DNA of 64,000 nucleotides from Pomacea canaliculata. Its lineage: Eukaryota > Mollusca > Gastropoda > Architaenioglossa > Ampullariidae. Position 1 is the first letter of the stretch; each line of letters opens with the position of its first letter. This document shows, one piece after another, positions 17,563 through 32,800 of this stretch. The position numbers and the translations under genes were made by a program. Under the pieces are notes generated by a model. It was given only the letters and a program-made list of their open reading frames with translations. It had not been told where the DNA came from and searched no databases. Where the stretch lies: positions 11,436,007 to 11,500,006 of the forward strand of contig NC_037592.1 in assembly GCF_003073045.1 (NCBI RefSeq), read 5' to 3'.

Positions 17563-20559
17563 TGTGATTCTTAAAACATTACCAGCATGTAAAATGTTTC
17601 GTTTATTTTAACCTGGCTGTAGGAGATATCACAAAGAATTTTTTTGTGTGTAGTTTTCTATACTTGTTGTCACAAAGTTTCTCAGATTTTTCACTGCTTT
17701 GTGTTGCATTTTTAAACTTCATCTTAACATCTTGAACAAAATGAAGCATAGAATTTCTTCCAACCACACTGCTTGAAAACAAACCCATTAATTCACATAA
17801 GCTTTCTTTCAATTTCCTCTCCCTACCCTATATCCCTAAAATAAAAAAATAAAAAACAAAAACAAGAAATAACAGCTTTCTTCAGTTGTATGACGTGTTA
17901 CTACCTTCAGCAGATGTCGATATTTCATACAGTTCCTATACTCAATCATACATGAGCCTCTCCCTTCTAGGCAGTGACATGACCACTCAAAAAACAGCCA
18001 GCCAGGTAGGGCACATTTATCACAGAGACTCTAATGCTAGGGTAATATGTATCTATGCACAGCCCATGCAGCTTCTGAATAAACTATAGATACTCATCTC
18101 ACCTATGTTTCAGTGATGGTAATGTACACAAAGAAGTGGCCTTTTAGTGAAAATCAACATATCCCACCCTCAACTCCTGTAGGTTGCAATAATTTCGTTA
18201 AGTGGTGCAAGTACAGGAGAACAACTTGTAACCTCTCTTTTGTTAACAAAGGGCAATTGGTTTCCACAGAAGAACACTACCAAAATAAGCACTTGTACCA
18301 AATCTACATGCACCACAATAACTGCTACAAGTTAACACATTTTTGCCTCCACATCTTAAGCACCAGAAATTTACCACATGCAATATGGACAATGTAGAAG
18401 TACCTCTGAGTATGTCTTCAAACAGCTTTAAAAAAAAACAACAGAGTATCAAAGGATGAAAAAAATGATCACAGAAGCAATAATATTTCAAAACAAGGTT
18501 TTTGTTTTCTCAAAGACAATTCAAACAAAAACAGCAAAAGTAGACAAAATTTCATAAAATGTGTATATTAATCTTTAAACACATGTTTCCCATCACGAAA
18601 CCTCTAGTAACCCCACTTTGCATTCAATCAGAACAATGGCTTATATATTATATAAATACACACATAAAGCGCAAAATTAAGAAGGAAAAATAAACCAGCC
18701 TGAAGATTATACTAAAAAGCAAAGCAATTTACCACATTTTGTTACATATACCAAAAAAAATTTCCATCACACACATTATTGGCTGTATAAGTCCCTAAAT
18801 TGCTGGGATAATTACACACTCTAACTTGAAACTAACACAATATAACTTTATTCTTGTTGATTTACCTAAGTACAAAATGAAAATCATTAAAAGCAAAAAA
18901 AAAAAAATAAATAAAAATAAAAAAAATAAAAATAATTGCTGTACAACAGATATTCATAAAATGCTCAAATAATATCCACTTTGCTGTAGCTGTTAGTACC
19001 CTGTTTACCCATCACTGGATCTCATGTGAAGCTCTTGCCTTGTCACACGTACCACTTTCATTTCTCACTTACCTTGTCTGCTTGAAATACTCCTCTCATC
19101 AGTGGGCATTTTCTGGTCACGCCCAGTCACTTGCTTTCTCTTGGAATGTGGTTCCTTGTCACTAATCCTGCCTAACCAACAAGCTCATCTCCCTCATGGC
19201 TGTACTTATCGATAATGTCTCAGTTATAGTAAAACTTCCAATAACTATACACTATAAAAACCCTGTCTAGAACCATACCTCTGCCTAGATATCTATCAAT
19301 AATCTTTAAACAATCAACTACACACTCACTTTGTACATGACAAAATGAATTCAATTTTCTTGGAAAAGATAAAGGGTTAAAGACTTAGGCATTTCATCTG
19401 TTCATTGCTTACAAACATTTTTTGACTAACCTCTTTTCATTCAGACATTTTAATTAAAAGCGTGAAAATTAATAAGGCCCATTCAGTCTTGTATTTTTTG
19501 ATTTGGTCATTTTAAGCTGCAAAATCATGTTCGAATAATGATTTTTTTCTTTAATAGTGTGGAAATAGTGTGGTTTACTCATGCTTTGCGCACTTGAAAA
19601 AAACTTCCTGGAAATATTTACATTCAAAATAGACATCAAGCCCAGAAACAAAGAACTAGTATTACATAGTCACATACACTTTAAACAAAACATTTCGGAA
19701 AAAAAAATACTTAAGAGAAATAAACATGTTATTTGTTTTGAACAATTAGGGAATTCATTGGCACTTGAGACAGGTGTGATGGCCATTAGATGATATCACT
19801 CAAAACTGGCATGTTCCGTTTGGACTAATCGCTTAATACGTGTCAATACACAGACCTCAGACCTGAGCGATGTATAAACATCACAATAAAAAGCATAATT
19901 TTTATCAACCCTGGATGCAAGAAAAATAAATCTGTCAGAGAGATCATCAGTAACACACGATAGTGGAATGATTCTTTGGTCAGAGGCAAATTATTATGCA
20001 CAGCAGATTGCACACAAAGCAAAGGTGAACAGTTTTCCTGCAGCAGAGATGATCTAACCTTTCTTCCCCAAAGCTATTTCTTCTTAAGTGCAAACTTTCC
20101 CCAGCATTCTTAATTTTGATTACATCAACTACACATACCTGCAAGACACATAAGATCATTCTAGCTAGACCACTGGGAGTAAAGATGTTTCTACTGCCGG
20201 AGGCCACCACCAACACAACTTTCTTACTTTGCTTGCTCAGCACTGTCAATGTCAGCCTGAAAAAAGGCTCAGCAAATATACTGTCTAAAACAAAACATCA
20301 TGCAAACTTTTAGAACTAAAATGAAACAATCTAGTGCCTATCATATTTCTCTGCTTGGTGGCATGTGGCTGCTGCGCTCATTTCATTTGACATTGTGGCT
20401 AAAAACAGCGGGGCAGGTTTGAGTATGGCTGTGGTGGAAACTTGGAGGCTGGGTGCACAGCCGCACTAACTTGATGCTATATTTGTAGTAGCCAGCTAAA
20501 AAGCTTATAACTTACTAGCAGTTTAGCTGACTACTAAGAGTTACTCAAGACTGTGCATC
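17563..20559. other. Intergenic / distal BLTP3 3' flank, nothing assigned
   Basis: A/T-rich, with an (A/T) run near 18895-18935 (AAAATAAATAAAAATAAA). The convergent SR gene ends at 13386 and BLTP3 at 20875. I see no coding exon between them. BLTP3 transcripts may extend into the right part of this stretch. Confidence 0.3.
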
Positions 20560-20740
20560 CAGTCCCTGATGGTCATCTTGCAAAGTCAGCAATAAGAGCA
20601 AATAGTGAGGGTAGCCTTTAAGCGAACACACAGTCCCTGATGGTCATCTTGCAATTTCAGCAATAAGAACAAATAGTGAGGGTAACCTTCAAGCGAACAC
20701 CCAGTCCCTGATGGTCATCTTGCAATGTCAGCAATAAAAC
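20560..20740. repeat. 71-bp tandem repeat, about 2.5 units, in the BLTP3 3' UTR
   Basis: CAGTCCCTGATGGTCATCTT begins at 20560, 20631 and 20702, an exact 71-bp period. The first two units are full (CAGCAATAAG, AAATAGTGAGGGTA, AAGCGAACAC) and the third stops after CAGCAATAAA. Units differ at a few positions. It sits 135-315 bp past the BLTP3 stop codon. Confidence 0.88.
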
Positions 20741-20874
20741 GTGGGGGAAAGAATCCAACTTTTTTTTACAGCTGACAGATATACCTGCAGTCACTCTGAA
20801 CATCTGATCATTGTCAGCAGTTTAAGTCACCATCCGCAAGCGTAAATATCAGTGTGCAGATAATTTTAGGATGT

Positions 20875-23800
20875 CTAGTGTGTGGTGTTGCTGCGAGCAC
20901 GGCGTTCAGATTTTAGAAGTTCCTCCTGCAGAAGCTGAAGGGTCGAAAACAGGGACTCCCTTTCCTGTGCTGAGGTCTTAAGGTCCTCTTCTAAGGATAT
21001 TATTCGTTCCTGCAGTAGCAACTTCTCTGTTTCTGCCTCAGCATCAACTGTGGCCTGTACCACAGCGACGGTAGAAGCCACACATGCTGCAGACACCTCA
21101 CATTTATTTCCCTCAGCCAGGACTTGCTCCTCACACTCACGAAGCTTTTCCTTCAACTGCAGAATCTGCTCCTCATACAGCTTGTTGGTTTGCTGCAATT
21201 GGTCACACTGGCGACGCAGCTGTGAGTTCTCTGCTTGAGTGTGGGTAAGGAGAGTTAAAGAGGAAGAAGATGAAGGTGTGTGATGTCCCCGACCCTCAAA
21301 CGTGTCTGTATCATCCGCACCAGGACTTGACTCCATCCAGTGATGACTAGAGGTACATTCTGCAGCAAAATATGCATTTTTTTTTTTTTAGTAGACTTTT
21401 CACTAGTTATATTTTCTGAGACACTGATACTTTACACCATAGATAATTAATGGAATCTCAGCCCAAAACTTCAATTTGGTCAATATTATTTATCTGCTGA
21501 TGTGAATGAAGATGATAAAAAAAAGACCAATGAAAATTAGTGGCAGTGCATTAAGATTTAGAAAAACTTATGAAAAAAGTAAGTAAAAAAATAATGTTAC
21601 TGGTGGTCAAGTTGAAGATGCCGTCAGAGCCTCGGGTGATGTAAAGATGGTCGATGTGACAGTTCATGGGCATGCTGTTTGCCAAGGAGCCAGAACTGTC
21701 TGGTCTGTCCTCCTACAAAAAAAAAAAAAAACTTGATCAGTGAATCACTTTACACATTACTGACTACTCATCACAACATCAAAAGGACAGCAACATGATC
21801 ATTTTTTTCAGACTGAATTACACATATTCACTAGCATAAGAAACAGGTTGTTATCATTTCATTTGCACAAGAAACTGTCTGCCATAATTCGTCACTTCTC
21901 CCGCTGTTGTTCAGCTGTCCATGTCACTAGGATCTTTTCCAAACACAAGTATAATGGTGAAACTTGCACTTCTTTGTGTTCAATGTCACACACAGTATAC
22001 TTTTTGAAGAGGTTGGGGAGGGGTGAATTTGTATTTGATGCCGAGCCACCAACTAAGGTTATATCACGGCAAGGCAACCAGCCACATGCAGAGAAAGAGA
22101 TGCCACATGCAGAGAAAGAACAGCGCGTCAGAGATGAAAGCTGAACCCAGGACAGCCAACCCTCACTTTATTTGTGACAGGCACTTACTGTTGTACCACT
22201 GTACCAACCACACTCTTTGAAGAAATAGGTACACTAAAAGAATAGTTTTCTAACAATTAAACAACATTAATGTCGCTATTTCTGTAAAACCAATAACAAA
22301 ATGCTTCTATTTCTGTGAGCTAACTTGTATAGAGTAATGCATAAATCTGTATGCTCAAGAGAACTATGCTACTGCTTAGAACAAAATTCCATAAAACTTG
22401 TGCCAACAATGTCCATCTCTCTCAGCGCTCGCTTCACCCTCTCACCTCCAGCACCAGAAGGAACTGACGAATGGTTACAGATAAGGGCACCACTTGTGCT
22501 GCTTTTTCATCCCCTATGAAGTCCGACAGTAAGCTGGTCCCTGAGAGCTTGAACAGCAGACTGTAGTCTTCAATTTTCACAGTGGCTTCCCCAGCTGCTG
22601 CAGCCCATTCTGTGGCTGATGGCTGGTCTGGGTTGAGGGTTAGCGTGGAGGCTGTTGGGGCGGCGGGTAGAAGATATCGGAATTTAAAAGGAAACCTGGG
22701 AGGTGAATCGGAAGCTGGAAGTTCATCTTGCAGAAATCCTGACAACAGGTTAAAAACTCTGTGTAACAGGTGCACAAAAAGGTGTGCTTGTGTCTATTAT
22801 GGTTATTGAAAAAGAATCTTGGATTAAAAAAATATAGAAACTTGAACTTATTCACTTATGTCCCACCTTGTAGAGCTTTAGCTTGTTCACCTGACATCAT
22901 ATCTCTCCTGTAGTGCTTAATATTTAGTGGATTGTACATACTGTACAAAAGAGGTTACAATAAAATTATAGTTGTACCTGAAAGGAAGGGCTAGTGACTA
23001 TTTTTAAATGAACGTAAGCAGATTATGATTACACATTTTATCCCTACATATTTCTTAGAAGACACTTTATTGAATAAAGGGTGAGGCTTTTGTAAGTACT
23101 GATTTTGTCACTGTTTATATAAATCAACCTAAGAACAAACTTATGAAAAAGTAGATGTATAAACAGTCTTATAAAAATCTTATAAAAATTTAAGAAAAAG
23201 TAGACAAATGAGTGAAACAAACAGAAAGGGATGAGTGCAAAACTACTCAAATCACACCTTTTGGTGAGGAAAATCTTCCATAAAAATCATCATAGGCAAC
23301 ATTGCCTGGCTGGTGTAGAAGAACTTGTGAAACTTGAGCTGCCACAACTGTTGCCTCATTGCTGACCTGCAGAACTCCTTGCACACCTTCAAATCGCAGC
23401 AAGACTAGCGACACCTGCAACTCCATAAAATCTGCTGCATAGGTACATGGACCAGGTGGCCAGGTTCTCTACTCACTGGTTGCTGTATGATTCCCATCAT
23501 TATAAATAATAAGCATGAATCTGAAGAGGTCTTTACAAAATTTTGGATGTGAGTGCTTACTATTGCTTTAATATTTTGACACACAAAGTTGGAATCTTTG
23601 GGAAAGTTTTCTGAAAAAAGCAGTGTTATTTACATTTTCATCTGAAACATGATAACACACGTAAACAAAGCTCACCATTTCACGACCTTTGGTGGTGGAG
23701 CTATCTGCATACAAGCTTGACATGTCCATGTCACTGTATGTGTCCGGATTGGATCCAGTCTCAGACTGAGCTTCATGCACAAAAGCTGGCACTTCATCAG

Positions 23801-26800
23801 CATCGTCTAAAGAGAGCTGCTCAAAGTCATCATCATCAGAAGTGTCAGTCCTTATTGACAATGAATCCACGTCATCTGACTGTCCGTCATCGAATGTGTT
23901 TTTGATTTTGTCTGTCAAGTTGGAGAATGCTGACGAGAAGGCCTTTTTAACCTCTGACCCTTTGCTGGTCTTGGCACTCTTGACAGAGGACTTGCGGTCC
24001 AAGCCGATACCCGAATCAGAGCCAGCAGATGTTGACATTAAAGAGGACTTGATATCTGTAGGATGAGGAACTGGTGCACTGCCTACCAGCTGATTTGGAA
24101 GACCTGTGTTGTCTGAACCGGCCCAGGACTGGGAGCTGTTGGCAGAGGTGGTGTTGTCTAGCTGGCAGTGATTGTTATAGCCAGTTACAGGGGGGCCCAG
24201 GTTCAATTCACTTGAGCTGGAGCCATCATTATTGAAAAGAATCTCTCTCTCTGGTGCAAAAGCCAGTTCTGTTAGCTCTGAAAGGAAGAATGAATAGCAA
24301 AGCATGATATGAGTAGCTGTCGAAGGGGTGTTCATATCGCAGCAGCAGCAGCTGACAATAATGACGACAATAATGATCTGTAGTTTTAAAGTCTTTTGAT
24401 GTCAGCATGTCAACACTGGAGACTTAAAGTCATCACAAAAGGAACCAGTAAATTCATCAGTTTTGAGCACGAGTGTGTGCATATTTTTAACGCATACATA
24501 AATTATACACATAATTCTGAAGTTATATGAATAATGAACTGTAGTTAACTCATTTACACAAAGATTATCATTTTACCATTTATGACAGTAAAGAAAAGAA
24601 TATTTTCTCTCACATGGCCTCTGCTTTGTAATTATACACAAAATATTCAATACCACAAGCATAGTTGTATCATGATTTTCAAGTTAAAAAATTTTGTTTT
24701 AAAAATTCTTCCCAGGATCGGCTCACCATTTTCTTCTGTATTGGATGCTGCATTAAGGGATGGCTGGGAACCAGCACCCCCAATGCCATTACTGTTCGGA
24801 ATGCCAAACACATCCGGCAGGTTGGGAATGCTGGGACTGAAATCATCTGAGAAAGTGCGTTGATGCATTTGGTAGGGACATACAATGGCCAACTCTGCTT
24901 GTGGAAAAACCAGGGGTACGTGCGTGACATAGGCACACGAGCTGTCACCCCACAATGCCAGATCTGAGCTGAGGTCTTCTTGGAATTTGGCAAAAGATTC
25001 TGCCAGCCGCATGAGGAAAATGTACTGGTAATGGTTGACCTGTACACGCATCTTGCTACCAAAATGGCTGAGAATAAACACTCCCTGCACAGCTGCCTTG
25101 GACTGCTGCTCCCCTCGCTCTTCTGACTGTAAGGAGTGGCTATCCTCAAAGCTCTCCGTCCCACGACTGTCAGGAGACTTTGTCCGACCCAGAGGCAGGT
25201 GATTTGGGCGTTTGTCTAGTCCAACATCCTCCTGCTGACTTACACGACGCTGTGGGGGTGTCGGAGAGTTGGATTTGCTCTCTCTATGATCAGATCTGTC
25301 AGAATTCTTGCTATGAAAGTCAGTGTAGGAAAGACTTGTGGATATGTTTTCGGTGAACCATAGGGTGAGGGGAAATGCTTCCACACAAGGGACTGGCCTG
25401 TTCCTGTAGTTCTGAACACCCAGAAACTCTACCCACACCTGACACATAAAAAACATACAGACTATGTCATTTCCAAAGCACCGAAGAACTAGGCAAAAAA
25501 AAACAACAAAGCTTGCAAGCTGTGGTATGAGAGAGTATTATTTTATAATAATTCTAGGTCAGAGAGAAATTAAGTCCAACAATATCATATCATTTTCCAT
25601 TGTTCTTTTTGCTCTATCCAGTATTATGAATTTTATAAATAATTTTATAAGTCCAAAAAAAGTTAAGTGTTTGGCTAGGACCTTATTTTCATGTTCATAC
25701 CTAGATATATACACATTTCAAGCATTTTTGAAAAATAGACAACATAAACAAATCAGAATGACAATGAAAGTTCAAAGTAAACAGAAATAAAAAATAAACT
25801 GTTCCAACCTTAATCTATTGTGCTTCAGCAATTTCTTGTTAATCCAAAGAAATTAGGTATGTCTAATGGCATTTCCCAAAAATATTTCTGGACATAGGAT
25901 TACACAAAATGTATGATCCCTGCCTGTGGATCCACTGGCAGTTGGTTCTAAAGGTCACACACCAATCCGAAATGAATAAATATAACTCATGATGATGAAA
26001 AAGAATGTCAGCATAGGAAAAAAGGTTCAAAAACAGTGAAAAATGTCACCAGCCATCTCAATGTGTGCCCTTGTGTCACCACACTGTTCTTTTTTTTGGT
26101 TATTTCAAAAAAGGCACATCTGGAAAAATTCACATTTGTCACATCAAGATCTTCCTGTTCCTGTGTTAAGGGACATTATTCCAGTGGAAAAATGATTCCC
26201 TAGTGAAATGACAGGATTTTGTCCCTGTTTCTTTACAAAGTTTTGGAGCAAAAATGATCAAATGTGATACATACACATGTGCAGCTTGTGGTGTTTAGGT
26301 GCAGAAGGTGCTGCACATATCTATACACTCTGCTTTGAATGTGTTAAGAATGGCCTGAGTGACACCAATGTGACTGCAAACAGATAGCTGACAATAACTG
26401 AAGGTAAAGGTAATGAGTCCCATAGCCTACATGGCTGTAGGGTCAGTGAAAGTGGTTCACCATCTCTAGGTACAGCATGTGGAAGACGAAGCCTAACTCT
26501 CTCCTGCTGCCATCTTCACCTCCCCTGATAAATCAGGTACCCATTCCTGCAAAGCAGCTACTGGGTGGGCAGGGGATGTAATCCAGCCACAGGACGGAGC
26601 AGGCCTTGAACCTGTGACCTCCTGCTCTGCAGTTGAGTGTATTTATCACCAGGCTATGCTGCCTCTCCTGACAATAATAACAAGAATTAATCAATAACTC
26701 AATCCAAGAAGTGGTATACATACACAGCAAATGTAGTGAAAGCATCAAGCTTACACTCTGCTCAATACCTGTTCTAGGTGAAGGCCCCACACATCACTTG

Positions 26801-29800
26801 CAGCATCTTTCTTGAGACTGTTGCAGCTGAGCACATGTGCAACAGTGGAGTCAGGCTGCAATCTAGTGGGGTCCAAACCAAGAAGATTTTTTATAGCCTT
26901 GTCCAGGTAGGGATTGTCCTTTGCTGCTGCATGCTCCTCTAGAGCCCATGGAGACAGGCGGAAATGAGTGGCATCGTTAGGAAATTCTGACGTGTGGAAC
27001 AGCTGACTACTGTAGTAACGATCCAAAGCTCTTTGCAAGTCACTTCTGCCCAGCTTGTCATCCACACGGCAATTGGAGGCTGTCAGTTTAGAGATCTGCA
27101 ACTGCAAGGCATCTGGACGATCTGGTTGTCCCTCCACCTTCTCTTCGCTGGGTACAATCACCTGCACATGATTCAGAAGGCCATGCAGTACTGTCAGACA
27201 CTAAAATTAACGCTGTCCCATACAACAAATACTTTGCAACTTTAGTTATCCCAAAGGGTAATTAGGAAGCAACTCATACTGTTATAACAATAATCAAAAT
27301 CAACATAGCACAAGACCACCACCACCACCACCATCATATATTCATATGTGCTACACAGATCATCACCAACCAGACAGGAGAAATCTGTTACCCACTGGAG
27401 AAAGGCAGGTTAGAGAACAACATTATTCTAGACTGTTTAACTCATAAATTTACTTAATTCAGGTATGAGTTGTGTTAACTGGTAATCATTTAAGTATTGT
27501 GAACACTGCACTTCTGTCAAACTGTCAACACATCCACATCACAGTCTTTGTGTTCAAGGAAATTAACCTTTTTCTGTAATCCTTGCCTCAACAAGCTCAA
27601 CAATTTTCATGAGCTGGTTGGTAATTGTAATTGCTGAACATGATGTGAATCTTTGATAAAATATACCTAAAGTGAACTGCGGTATATTTAAAATATTATT
27701 TATTACTGGATTGTACTAAGAAGTACAAGGGATGAAGGCAGCTAGGGAGAACTGGATCGAGAGCCAATGCCGGGACACAGAGGATGGAATGGCATGATGT
27801 GACAGCAAATAGGCCTACCAACTACTAAGGACTCTCTCTAAGACAGATCAGCACAAGAACTCGGTCATCGATGACTACCTTCTCACAGAAAGCTATGTTG
27901 TACTCAACCGATGGACTGAGTACTGCAAAAGACCTGTTCAACTTCCAGCTGAAGACCCATGCAAACATCATTCAAAACAACCAGGCTAGAGACAGTAAAC
28001 CTGCAGCCCTACTAGTCCTATGAAAAGAGACTGAAAGAGCTCTACACAGTTTGAAGTGAGGAAAGTGGCCAGGCATTGATAATGTGCCAGCCAAGCTGCT
28101 CAAGCAGGGTGGAGAAGAAACTACAAAGCCCCCAACTATCCTGTGCCAAAGAGTCTGGGAACACAAGGAATGTCCAAAGAATGGACACAGTCATCAGTCA
28201 TACCCCTCCCAAATAAAGGAAACAGCAAACAGTACCAGAACTACAGAACCGTAACCCTCTTTAATATCTTCTTGGAGAACATCATGTTCAAAGCCCTCTA
28301 TGAGTGTCATACTTCCATTTCCATTGGCGGAAGACCGATCTGCAGCCTACGCTTTGCAGATGACATAGATCTATTAGCAGGCACTAACAAAGAACTTTAA
28401 GACCTCACTGGAAATCTTCTTACACCAGTCGCCAAGAGTTACTTGCTATACTGTTTGTGTATCATTGTGTGTCACCCTAACTGAGATCTTGCTTTTCACA
28501 CATTTCTTTCCCTAAGCAGAGTATGAGATGAAGTGAAGCTGAAACAAGCTTGAGTAGTAAAAAATTTATCTTAGATTATGGATTATTCCAAATATATGCA
28601 TTCTGCAAATACCCACAGAAAGATTTTGCTACTGCATTTCTGGGACACTTCTTTAACATGTATAAAAGTGTAGCACCCTATAAGCTTACAGCAATGAAAA
28701 CTTTCCACACTACCTACCCGTGGCATAAGTGCTTCCAGTTTAATATCAACGTGCTCCTGTAGACCTCGCTCTCCTAAATCAAATTCCTGTAATACAGAAA
28801 ACATGTGTACTTGAATAATTTGAACACGATTCTCCCTTGAAAAAAACAAATCATCACCATCTGCTTTTGTTAAGGGCAACTGCAACTAATGGTACACATA
28901 GACCTATACAAGTGCACATCCCAACATTCATAAGTGCACTCATACCATTTATTTTACATCTTAGATTTTATCATCTCAGCAATATACTGCAGTATCTGAT
29001 ACAGGATTCAGCTGAAGGAAATAAAGAATTAAGACTTTTCACATTAGAACTGGAGCTTTAATGTTTCAGCCTATATATTGCCAATACTATGACATTCTAG
29101 GTACTCACAAAAAGACACTGCTCATACTTAGTGTGCATTTTAATCAAGATTGTCATCCTTGAAGAATTTTCATCATTGCATATAAAACACACACACAAAG
29201 GATGTACAAGAAAGCTTAGTAAATTCTATTCTGCTCATCTTGCTGTAAGCTACCAAAGACCTGACTCATATGTGCAAGAAGGTATTACAGTAATATGTGA
29301 AGGAATTTTCCAAACAGAACTGACCACATTCTGAGCCAGGTTAAATAAGAAGTACTGGGACCACAGAAGTGTCAGAAAATCCAGCGTCACTCTCACAGGG
29401 TTGACCAGGATGTAAAGGTTTGCATGTGGCACTAAAACAAAAACCAAAAAAAAAAAAATGCCCACAATTGAGTCATGCACCATGAGCAGCAGACCTGACA
29501 CGAGACAGAAAACACTTTATATTGTTCAATTTGTTTTTCTTCATACAAAATACTGGAAAGTTCCCTTAAGTGAAATCTAATACATTGCAAAAAGACAGTG
29601 CACAGAAAGGATTTACTGGCAATAAAGTATATTATGATATTCAGATTATTATGCAAAACACATAGTGGAATCAAAGACATATCTGCCGAACCCTTAAATC
29701 ACCAACTTTTTATCAGGAAAGGAAGCAGCATACTGAACATCAGCCAATTCAATAGAAAGGTACCACTATTCAACAACCAGCTGGGAGACTTTTCAGACAA

Positions 29801-32800
29801 CAGTGGGTGTTTGTCAAGGATGCTCCCTAGTGCCTGCACTGATTAATATCTGGGAAAAATATGCAATACAAAATATCCTTTACGACCACTTCACCTCTGT
29901 TTCCATCAGTGCAAGGCTGCCATGTAAGCAGCATGTTGTAGATGACATTGACATGAGTGGCTGGCAGCAACATTAAATTGCAATATCTCGGAGGCTGATG
30001 GACATATGGGCATATGTCTTTTGACCTGACAAGAGCAAAGTTGTGGTCAACACAAAGCTCAATAACAAAGCAAAGAGCTATATGAATGAAATGCAGAGAA
30101 GGTGAGCTGCTTTCAATATTTGGGAGCCACTCTTTCCAGGAATGGCAGCTGTATGGCAGACAACCACATCAGGATTACAACAGCAGCAGTAGCAATGGCC
30201 AGGCTGGACAGGATCTGGCACAGCCATAGCATGACCTTTCATGGTCCCAAACCTACAAATGAACCCAGGCTTTTGAGATCAACTGCCTAAGAAAACTGTT
30301 CTTAACCTCATACATGGAATATAAGACCAATATCTTTGTAAGGACTGCAGTCACCACCCTTGTGGGACACCAGGAACCTCTTCTACTAACAGTGAAATGG
30401 GACAAACTGGCTTCATTTAGCCAGGTCATCCGGCTCGACACTGTGTAAGACACAGGGACATTGGAGGGTGGTCGCTGCCAATGTGGACAGTGGGAGAACT
30501 GGAAGGCAAGAGTGAAGGATTGGACTGGTCACTCCATGCAGGACATGCTCACCACCTCCCAAGATTAACCTAAGTGGCAAGCCTTATTGCTGCTCTGTCT
30601 AGCCAGGTCTCAATAAGTAATGGCAGGCAATCAGCACAGGTAATCATCAAATACCAGTCAAAGGATGAAGGATAAGGCTCATGAAGAGACATAAAAGTAT
30701 TCCTCTTTAAAAGGAAAAATCTTCCCCTAGAGAAGAAGTGACAGGGTATGCATCATTCACAGTCTCAACATCTTTGAGGGATAGCCACATAAATGTCATG
30801 ACTACCATACATTTCCTTCAAAAGAGACTGACCAAATATGAGTGAAAAATCATATCACATATAAACTCTCTCCAGTTCATTCAAAAACATGATTAAAATG
30901 CCCCATAACTAGATGAAGAGAAAAGAAATATTTTGCTAAGGAAAAATTCCCTAAACTAAGTAAAAGACAATTTATGGCTACTTCTACCTGTGTGACAATT
31001 CTGTGCATTAAATCGAATGAAATAATTTTTTTCCAATTATATTTTTGGATGCTTTGCTATTAAAAGGCATTTAATTTTTTTAGTTGGAAATAAATTTGTC
31101 GCTTAAAATGCACGTGAACCACTGATTTTTGTTTTGGCATTTTATGTTGATTCAGAAACTAAAGAAAACTCAAGCTAGTCCATGTGCCACACCCAGAAGA
31201 AATTTTGTATGCCCAAGGCAACCTGAGCCTTTTACCTTCCTGTTTGACTGTCCTGGTAACAAGAACTTTACTGCTGCCCTATCAGACCAGCCAATGTAAA
31301 CTTCATTTACTGGTATTTTTAGTCATTAAACAAGTGGACATACTTCATGAAATTGAAATGAAAAAAAAACCTTCAATCTATCTGAACCAAAGATTTGTTA
31401 ATTACTGCCAGCACAAAATCATTTAGGAGCAAGTAAGAATGTCATGACCAGTAGGTCAATGTGCAAACTGGGAGTAAATAAATGTGCTATTCTTATTATA
31501 TCCAGCCTGCAGATTATTGATCTCTTATCCACCCTCCACTGCTCTGCAGGTCTCCTTATCTGCTCAGACCAGCACTTATCACATTGGGAAAAGTTTATTT
31601 GCAAAGACATTTCTTTCAGGTGTCCCAAAAGATAAATCAATAATGCAAACATATCCAATGAAATTAAGTCTTGTTTAGAAGACTGCTGTGCAAAGAATGT
31701 GTAATAGTTGCTATTTATAGATGTCAATGGTTTGTGATTGCACGGTGTGAAGCATCTTTCACATGCAGCATGGAATTTTTGTCAGTGAGGAGTTTCATTC
31801 ATCTCTGTTCTTGCAAGTACATATTCATCTGACTTGCTTCCAGAAGATACAGCCCCCCCCCCCACTTCTCAAGGTACTGCAGTTATGTCAGCAAAGCACA
31901 GCAATATTCTTCACAGTCAGAGAAGAAGCCATGGCTATAGTGCCTTCAATTTCATTTCTGATGGTTGGTGTGATTAAGAATAAACAGAAGTTAGGAATCT
32001 CAAAACTGCAGGAATCAGATCTCTTATATACTTCCTAATGGAAAGTAGTGTCGACTTCTGTCAAAATTTTTCGAGGAACCACACATTTAACAAAGAAACA
32101 GCAGAAGTGTTCCGTCTTACACACATGTACCTTTCCTTGGCCATAGGACTTGTAGGCTTTGCCAGCAACACAGTGGTTACTGTGTCTATCCTGCGACACC
32201 AGTTAAAGGATCAAAGAACTGACTTTTACTTGCTCAACATGAGTGTCAATAACCAAATCAGCTGCATTCTAACCCTTGGTGGCTTCTTTGCCCAAACTGC
32301 CACCTGCTTCATGGTCACAATACCAGGTCTATGCAAAGCCTTTGGCTTCATCAACCTTTCTCTGATGGCAGCAGAAATGAGCAGTCTTCTGCTCATTGGC
32401 ATTAACCGCTACATTCGCATTGTTCGCCCAGATATTTACTCAAGGTGAGCATGACTTCATAAATAATTGTATTATGCAATATAATTGGTCATAAGCAGCT
32501 ATGGTATTATAAATGGGTTAGTATAAAGTAGCACTATGTCAAAAAAGACAGCAACAGTGTACTTTCTACAAATGGACTATTAGCATAATGTTGTTCTGTA
32601 GCAAAGCAGTATAGAAGGAATAACTTAGGCTGCACTCTCTTCTTCATTCCAGTATAAGATCATTTAAAAAAAAATTCCAATTAAATAAATTATTTAAAAG
32701 ATAATATTTTGAATTGAACTTATTAATATGAGAAGCTTTTACTGATGTAAATTCAGATAATGGATTTGATTGAATACAAGCATACATAACATACCAAGTA

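Noticed and set aside
24679..25164. 161-aa minus-strand frame
   Set aside because: A shadow of BLTP3 exon 16 in another frame.
27310..27340. CACCAC/CATCAT microsatellite as a coding poly-His tract
   Set aside because: Lies within BLTP3 intron 14 with no open exon around it; plain simple repeat.
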